64,000 bases of DNA. Origin: Hermatobates lingyangjiaoensis. Its lineage: Eukaryota; Arthropoda; Insecta; Hemiptera; Hermatobatidae. Shown piece after piece: positions 58,067 to 64,000 of the stretch. A model generated the notes under the pieces. It saw only the letters and a program-made list of their open reading frames with translations, did not search any database and was not told the origin of the DNA. Location of the stretch: assembly GCA_026182355.1 (NCBI GenBank), contig JAPFBL010000003.1, positions 558,001 through 622,000 of the forward strand, read 5' to 3'. The position numbers and the translations under genes were made by a program. The first letter of the stretch is position 1; each line of letters opens with the position of its first letter.

Positions 58067-60468
58067 ATAAAATTTAGAATGAAAAAAGTTGAATAATAAG
58101 AAAACCAACAGAGAAACTGTTTAATTAAGCTAGGTAAATAAAATATGATGCTACGAAAACAATTATTACTTTGAAATTTCTTCAAATAACATTTCATATT
58201 AACATGTAGATTGGACCATGAATATACAATTGCGTGTAAACGCTACAGGACGGACAGATTGATAGAATACAGTTAAAAAGAGATTCTGTTGAAAGAATAT
58301 TGTCAGTGCCACTAAGATATGTATCGTAAACTACAAGTGTGAGCAATAATAATAATAATTATAAAATGAATAATAATTAATGTGAGAGCTTTTTTTTAAA
58401 TGCATGCTGGTGTACCTGTTTAGGTATTCCGCTATATTGTAGGTATAAGATCTAATTTTCTAGAATATGATTTTCTTAAAATAAACCTACCAAATAAAGC
58501 TGATATAGTTCATAAAGATAGATAAAAAGTTATCTATAAAACAATAGTTGTATGAATACATTTAGAAAAGGATATTACTTTAAATTCAATTTTGCTTAAT
58601 AATAATAATAATTGACGATTAAAATTAGTTATTTCATCACTGACAAGAAGTTCAATAAATGAAAATTCAAATATATGAATATTGTTGAAGTCCTATTCAA
58701 AAATACACTACATGCAAAACCCGTCGGAAGATTACAGCAATTCACGACTGGAGAATGATTTATATAGTAATAAAATAAAAATTATCAGATCCAACTGCAA
58801 AAAAACTTGCTGAGTAAAAAGACTTCCTTCATCGATAGATAAATCACAAAAAGGTAAAGAAATAGAAAACACCGATTTTACACTTTTACAGCTTCAAGAA
58901 AGACATGAAAAGTTCACATGACATCACAGAGAAAAATAATTAAAATTAAAAGTTGTACGAAATAAATATAGACACAACTAAGCGTTTTCAGTTTTAATCT
59001 GCATTCAATGCTTTTTAAAATATTTTAATATGAATAGGTTGTAGATTTTGCATACTGTTATCACTTATAGATTTTAAAGATTTAGACGTATATATGATCT
59101 AAAAAGTCGTCCATATAATGCTTACCTCCTTACATTATGTAATTATAGATAGCTATTTCGTTTATTAAACGTTTGCACACAGAGCGCATGACCAGTTAAC
59201 GGCCTAATTCACTCTTTTTCCTTCTGAAAGTAGTTTCCTGATTTCTCACAGGCAGCACTAGTAGAAATATTACGTCACTTTATTTTTAAAATTCATTATT
59301 TACAAACAAATGTTATATCTGATTTCTCTGTCTCCCAGTTTAATCAATTTCGATCACACTTAACATTTATTACATATAAATGTTATGTAGTAACCATAGT
59401 AGGCTTTGGTAGCCATATGCATACAATAAGATCAGTTCGTTTATTATTACCAGAAGAATATTTTAAACTCTTGAGCCAAAAGGGTTATATCTATTTGAAT
59501 CAGACCCTACAGATATGAAATGACTAAAACAAGAGATATGAGGGAAAACTATTTATTGTTTTCTTAATTAGGGACTGAATGGTACATGTTATAAGTGTTT
59601 GTACCTATATCATATATATAAATTTTACATTGTAAAGGAATAATGAAGAGAACTAATAAATACTTGCACCGGTGTAGCAAACAATGCTATTGACAAAAGC
59701 TTTGCCGTGAATCATGTGGATGAATAAGGTATTCATCACTGATAGATGTTTTTTAATTGTGCCAATACTGATGTCAAAACACTACTAGTATTGGCCACCG
59801 GACATTTATCCTACTGCACTAGAAATGTGTGCGAGATTTAGATATTCATATTATTTTACTTTGTTAGAGATAGGGAACAACTTTATACACGTTTAAATTA
59901 TTTTTTCTGAAGTTTGCAGGAAAAACGCAAGTAAATCGAAAAATGGATGAAACATTGACTATAAATACGCCGCCAATGCCAACTAATATTCTAAACAATA
60001 TACTTCCTTAGCATGGGAAAGAGGCCAAAACAATAATGTTATCACTTATAACAACTATTGCGGATGACCTCATGTCCCTGCTGCAAAGCAATTTAATGCC
60101 AAAATTACCAACCATCAAATCAAATAAAAACTCACATTAGTAAATACTCTCAGACTTCGGCATGGAAATTCTTTTTTCTCTTTCAAATGCCATCTCAAGG
60201 ATTACTATTGATTGCGGAAATCAGTAGAGTCGCGAAATCCCAGGAGGAAAACATGTTTATCTTCATTCCCATCAAACATTCAACTCAATCTGAGTTACTA
60301 TTCGGTAGGCCAATTTCCGAATTCATTAGGAATTAGACCTTATGTTTTATTGAAAATGCCAACAAGATTTTTTATTTAATTACAATTTTAAATTACATTT
60401 ATTTACACTAGTATCATTTTCATCAATAGAAAATAATAAATAAATTTCATTTAAACTTTTATAAAGAA
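58067..60468. other. AT-rich sequence without recognisable features
   Basis: About 2.4 kb with short AT repeats (ATAATAATAATA near 58345 and 58600). No transposon ends, tRNA or exon-like segments recognised. Confidence 0.45.
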
Positions 60469-60795
60469 CTAGCAAACGTACCCGTCTTTGACGGAATCAA
60501 AAATTCTATTATACTTGGTATTCCAAAATATCAATTATAGTATTATACTAATACTACAATCAGAAGTTATAGAATAGTAGAAAATACCATTATTAGTACA
60601 GTGCTAAAAAAAAGCCTCTGTATACAAAGATTAGATTTTAAGTTAGACATACACAAATCTACAATCAATGTTTCAGCTTTATATGTCTTATGGTAGCAAT
60701 ATTTTGTGGACAAACCGACAGACAGAAATTATTCTAAGGGTACATGTGGCTACTCTGAAGTATGAAACGTAAAGAAAACTTGAAATGAGTTAGTT
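60469..60795 (-). mobile_element. Short Helitron derivative
   Basis: On the minus strand it ends CCGTCAAAGACGG (hairpin), GTACGTTTG, CTAG followed by T, the canonical Helitron 3' end. Its other side has ACTCATTTCAAG, TTTACGTTTCATAC and CTGTCTGTCGGTTTGTCC, which is Helitron 5'-proximal sequence. Most of the interior, including helicase sequence, is deleted. Confidence 0.75.
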
Positions 60796-60814
60796 CTAAT
60801 TAACGTGCTCCCAG

Positions 60815-61200
60815 TCAAAAGCTAGCACGCAAGCCACTGGGCTACTCTGGTTCCATACGTTACTTTATTACCAGTGTTTATATTACGCAAATATTAAATT
60901 AAAAAAAAATATTTTTGTTGTGTTTATTTATAATACATTTGCACTACTGTCATCGGCGAGCAAGCAAGCTACTGGCAACCCTGGCTAGATCCCTTTACTT
61001 TATTACCATCTTTTATATTATCCACATTTTAAATTCAAAAAAATATTTGTTTGTTACATTTATTTATAATACATTTGCACTACTGTCATCGGCGATCACG
61101 CAAGCCACTGGGCTACTCTGGTCCCATACCTTACATTATTACCAGTGTATTTATTAAGCAAATATTAAATTAAAAAAAAGTTGACAGTTATATATAATAC
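60815..61200 (-). repeat. Tandem array, 136-bp period, with tRNA-like A-box
   Basis: Three units: about 60824-60959, 60960-61095 and 61096-61200. They share GCAAGCCACTGGGCTACTCTGG, TTTATTACCA, TATTTATAATACATTTGC and ACTACTGTCATCGGCGA. Read on the minus strand each unit has AGTAGCCCAGTGGCTTGCG, which resembles a tRNA A-box, but no B-box follows. It may be a headless or dimerised SINE-like unit. A mirror copy lies at 63530-63890. Confidence 0.8.
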
Positions 61201-61553
61201 ATAGCAAACGTACCCGTCTTTGACGGAATCAGAAGTTCCTGTTTTGGTTTATTGCCGTGTGCCTATTGCCTTTCGGCTATACCACGGAGGAATCAGAAGT
61301 TCCGTCATTTTTGGTATTTCAAAATACCATAGTAGAAAAAGTAGTAGAATAGTAGAAAATACCATTATTACTACAGTGTTAAACAAATGCCTCCAGCTTA
61401 TACACTACATTAGCTGTCTGTCCTTCAGGTTCATGGTAGAAGAAAGAGTTGAAACCTCTGACCGTTGAGCATGTAAACTACATTTGACCATGTGAGAAAA
61501 ACTTGGTTTTGCTACCTTGTATTCCTGCGTTAGATGAAGTCTCCCTTTGCGAC

Positions 61554-61802
61554 TTAGTTAACGTCATTGCGAAATAGACTCTGACCCAACTTTGCAATCA
61601 TTTCAACGTAAACAGACAGTGGCTCGGAATCAATGGTATGTGAAGTATACACACAGACTCCCCAATACCACATCCAGACATTATGTCCGCCTCTATGGCA
61701 TATCTGTGTAGAGCACGAACTCAGAGTCGTGTCCCGTTGCACAGTTTTGGGGCACTCAAGTTTCGTAACATGAAATTTGTTACTGCTACTAAATTGTAGC
61801 AT
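61554..61802 (-). pseudogene. Open frame in Helitron (82 codons), mirror copy
   Basis: Near-identical to the plus frame at 62930-63178, with three residue differences. It starts inside the decayed helicase end (PIML-type motif) and continues into unrecognised sequence with VQRDTTLSSCSTQICHRGG. I see no domain. Being open in both copies probably reflects recent duplication rather than selection. Confidence 0.35.
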
Positions 61803-61809
61803 GATTGGT

Positions 61810-62040
61810 GCTCTACTTTAAGTTTTTACTCATGAGCAGGCAGTCCAGGAGAAATAAATTCAGAGTCAAGAAATTCAATTAGATAATGAACTGCTTCTTC
61901 GTCACTAATCCAATCTCTTTACTGACTTGTAAGTTCTTTCCTCGGCTTCATATAGCGTAAGAACTTGTTTGTTGATTTTTCCTCCCCGTTCATATTAAGA
62001 GTTGAGAATTGCTCGTTTACAAAACATTTATTCTCAATAG
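61810..62040 (-). pseudogene. RepHel helicase C-terminal relic (inverted arm)
   Basis: Mirror of 62713-62935. It has the same ERAIL-type, INKQVLTLYEAEERTYKSV, EAVHYLIEFLDSEFISPG and LPAHE-stop fragments, with a stop and frameshifts. Confidence 0.6.
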
Positions 62041-62110
62041 ATAGTACATCCTTAACTCTGTGAAACACCATTTCAATGATGTCAAATACGCAATATATTC
62101 ATATGCTCAA

Positions 62111-63514
62111 TCTTTATAAATAAAATAATGATTTTGTCTGTACATTGCTTAGAACTGACTCATTTCAAGTTTTCTTTACGTTTCATACATTGGAGAAACT
62201 GAATCCACCCTTTGAAAAATTTCTGTCGGTTTGTCGGTTGGCCGCAAAACTTTGTCACAGGTAAACTCAGCTACCATAAGACATATAAAGCAGAAACTTT
62301 TACAGTAGATTTGTGTAGGTCTAACTTAAAATATAGGCTATGAATTGATTGGAAATTCAACGTAGAAGTAAAGTTATGGACGTTTAATGCAAAAATGTTT
62401 GTCACAAGTAAACTCAGCCACCATAAGACATAGCGAGCTGAAACATTGACACTGGATTTGTGTGTGCCTAACTTAAAATATGGGCTCTAAATAGATTATT
62501 AATTCAGTACAGAAGCGAAGTTATGGGGCTTTTAGCTGTATTTTCCTAACTTCACAGACAAGTTTGTTTTGAAAATACACAGGTGTGGCAAGTAGGTATT
62601 GTTAGTTGATTTTCATTTCAATTGAGCATATGAATATATTGCGTATTTGACATCATTGAAATGGTGTTTCACAGAGTTAAGGATGTACTATCTATTGAGA
62701 ATAAATGTTTTGTAAACGAGCAATTCTCAGCCCTTAATATGAACAGGCATAAGAAATCAACAAACAAGTTCTTACGCTATATGAAGCCGAGGAAAGAACT
62801 TACAAGTCAGTAAAGAGATTGGATTAGTGATGAAGAAGCAGTTCATTATCTAATTGAATTTCTTGACTCTGAATTTATTTCTCCTGGACTGCCTGCTCAT
62901 GAGTAAAAACTTAAAGTAGAGCACCAATCATGCTGCAATTTAGTAGCAGTAACAAATTTCATGTTACGAAACATGAGTGCCCCAAAACTGTGCAACGGGA
63001 CACGACTCTGAGTTCGTGCTCTACACAGATATGCCATAGAGGTGGACATAATGACTGGATGTGGTATTGGGGAGTCTGTGTGTATACTTCACATACCATT
63101 GATTCCGAGCCACTGTCTGTTTACGTTGAAATGATTGCAAAGTCCGGTCAGAGTCTATTTCGCAATGACGTTAACTAAGTCGCAAAGGGAGACTTCATCT
63201 AACGCAGGAATACAAGGTAGCAAAACCAAGTTTTTCTCACATGGTCAAATGTAGTTTACATGCTAACGGTCAGAGGTTTCAACTCTTTCTTCTACCATGA
63301 ACCTGAAGGAAGACGCTAATGTAGTGTATTAGTGGAGGCATTTGTTTAACACTGTAGTAATAATGGTATTTTCTACTATTCTATAATTTCTAATGACATT
63401 TTGAAATACAAAAATGACGGAACTTCTGATTCTCAGTGGTATAGCCAAAAGCATAGGCACACGGCAATAAAACAAAACAGGAACTTCTGATTCCGTAAAG
63501 GGGTACGTTTCTAT
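62111..63514 (+). mobile_element. Helitron copy (1.4 kb), right arm plus loop
   Basis: Begins TCTTTATAAATAAAATAATG after an A, then TTTTGTCTGTACATTG. TC starts with an AT-rich leader and a TTTGTCTGT word are usual for animal Helitrons. It ends at CTAT (63511-63514) after a damaged hairpin (CCGTAAAGGGG). The 5' 511 bp contain a roughly 147-bp tandem duplication (about 62254-62400 and 62401-62540; TAAACTCAGCCACCATAAGA, TCTAACTTAAAATATAGGCT). The helicase relic at 62713-62935 shows descent from an autonomous RepHel element. Confidence 0.8.
62713..62935 (+). pseudogene. RepHel helicase C-terminal relic
   Basis: ERAILSALN, then INKQVLTLYEAEERTYKSV in a shifted frame, then DEEAVHYLIEFLDSEFISPG, LPAHE, a stop, KLKV, and a one-base deletion where GAPIML is expected. 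The order and spacing are those of the Helitron helicase motif V/VI region. Rep and the Walker motifs are absent. Confidence 0.7.
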
Positions 63515-63529
63515 GATTTATATAACTGT

Positions 63530-63890
63530 AACTTTTTTTTATTTAATATTTGCTTAATAAATACATGGTAATAATGTAAGGTATGGGACCAGAGTAGCCC
63601 AGTGGCTTGCGTGATCGCCGATGACAGTAGTGCAAATGTATTATAAATAAATGTAACAAACAAATATTTTTTGAATTTAAAATGTGGATATATAAAAGAT
63701 GGTAATAAAGTAAAGGGATCTAGCCAGGGTAGCCAGTAGCTTGCTTGCTCGCCGATGAAGTAGTGCAAATGTATTATAAATAAATACAACAAAAATATTT
63801 TTTTTTTATTTAATATTTGCGTAATATAAACACTGGTAATAAAGTAAGGTATGGAACCAGAGTAGCCCAGTGGCTTGCGTGCTAGCTTTT
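63530..63890 (+). repeat. Mirror copy of the 136-bp tandem array
   Basis: Inverted counterpart of 60815-61200: CCAGAGTAGCCCAGTGGCTT at about 63590 and 63857, and CCAGGGTAGCCAGTAGCTTG at 63724. It is part of the large inverted duplication. Confidence 0.8.
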
Positions 63891-64000
63891 GACTGGGAGC
63901 ACGTTATAGACTAACTCATTTCAATTTTCTTTACGTTTCATATTCAGAGTAGCCACATGTACCTTAGAATAATTTCTGTCTGTCGGTTTGTCCACAAAAT
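63891..64000 (+). mobile_element. Partial Helitron at the window edge
   Basis: TAACTCATTTCAATTTTCTT, TACGTTTCATA and TTTCTGTCTGTCGGTTTGTCC mirror 60702-60795. The element runs off the right end, where the inverted duplication also continues. Confidence 0.7.

Larger units (their letters stand above)
61201..62110 (-). mobile_element. 5'-truncated Helitron, inverted arm
   Basis: Minus strand: the 3' end has GATTCCGTCAAAGACGGG, TACGTTTG and CTAT at 61201-61204 (the usual CTAG changed). Going back from there it matches 62622-63514 at about 97% by eye. It lacks the 511 bp that form the 5' part of the plus-strand Helitron. It touches that element's 5' end directly at 62110/62111. Confidence 0.8.

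Noticed and set aside
60815..63890. Repeated units considered as a CRISPR array
   Set aside because: The 136-bp units are adjacent tandem copies without unique spacers, in a eukaryotic context.
1..64000. Search for a multi-gene prokaryote-style system or endogenous virus
   Set aside because: No operon, ribosome-binding pattern, capsid, polymerase or integrase frame was recognised. All coding signals are transposon relics, one tRNA and one candidate exon.

Overview
This is AT-rich, repeat-dense nuclear DNA of a multicellular animal, probably an invertebrate. The grounds are a metazoan-consensus tRNA-Gly(GCC) gene, tRNA-derived SINEs, hAT, pogo and Helitron DNA transposons, non-LTR retrotransposon relics and Penelope-like sequences. 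I cannot name the species. There is no operon, no prokaryotic gene and no CRISPR array. The only intact gene I can support is the tRNA-Gly gene. A single 61-bp candidate exon on the minus strand (14475-14535) is the only hint that part of the window could be intron of a host protein gene. Almost every open reading frame of 60-120 codons here is a chance frame or lies inside a decayed transposon.

Layout. 0.5-2.2 kb: degenerate copies of a dispersed repeat called family A here. 3.7-5.3 kb: a decayed pogo/Tigger-like element (minus) split by a 5'-truncated LINE with a poly(A) tail. 8.8-9.6 kb: TA repeats, a palindrome and Penelope-like remnants. 10 kb: a short internal-deletion derivative of family A. 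12 kb: a tRNA-derived SINE. 14.5 kb: the candidate exon. 15-20 kb: palindromes, a recent 130-bp direct duplication and a hammerhead-like hairpin. 21.6-22.3 kb: a Helitron with a decayed RepHel relic. 22.8-23.2 kb: a hAT MITE with a perfect 8-bp target duplication. 23.5 kb: a Penelope-type repeat. 24.5-25.1 kb: a more GC-rich block, perhaps a LINE 5' part. 27.5-28.3 kb: a SINE interrupted by a second hAT MITE, also with a perfect target duplication. 29.1 kb: tRNA-Gly. 29.4-32.2 kb: two tandem duplications whose copies differ mainly by indels. 36.7-37.9 kb: RT/RNase H relics. 38.8-49.0 kb: family A copies, including two near-complete ones, with LINE remnants between them. 53.4-56.9 kb: LINE relic, SINE, and a 2.1-kb hAT with a broken transposase gene and a nested SINE. 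57.8-58.1 kb: a 97-bp-arm inverted repeat. 60.5-64.0 kb: a large inverted duplication (arms about 1.4 kb, running off the window) built around Helitron copies.

The elements form a layered record of insertions: LINE into pogo, hAT into SINE, SINE into hAT, family A into family A. I did not find a previously undescribed functional gene system. The most useful leads are the Helitron-centred inverted duplication, the unclassified family A, the hammerhead-like motifs, the candidate exon, and the tandem block that may be an assembly artefact.
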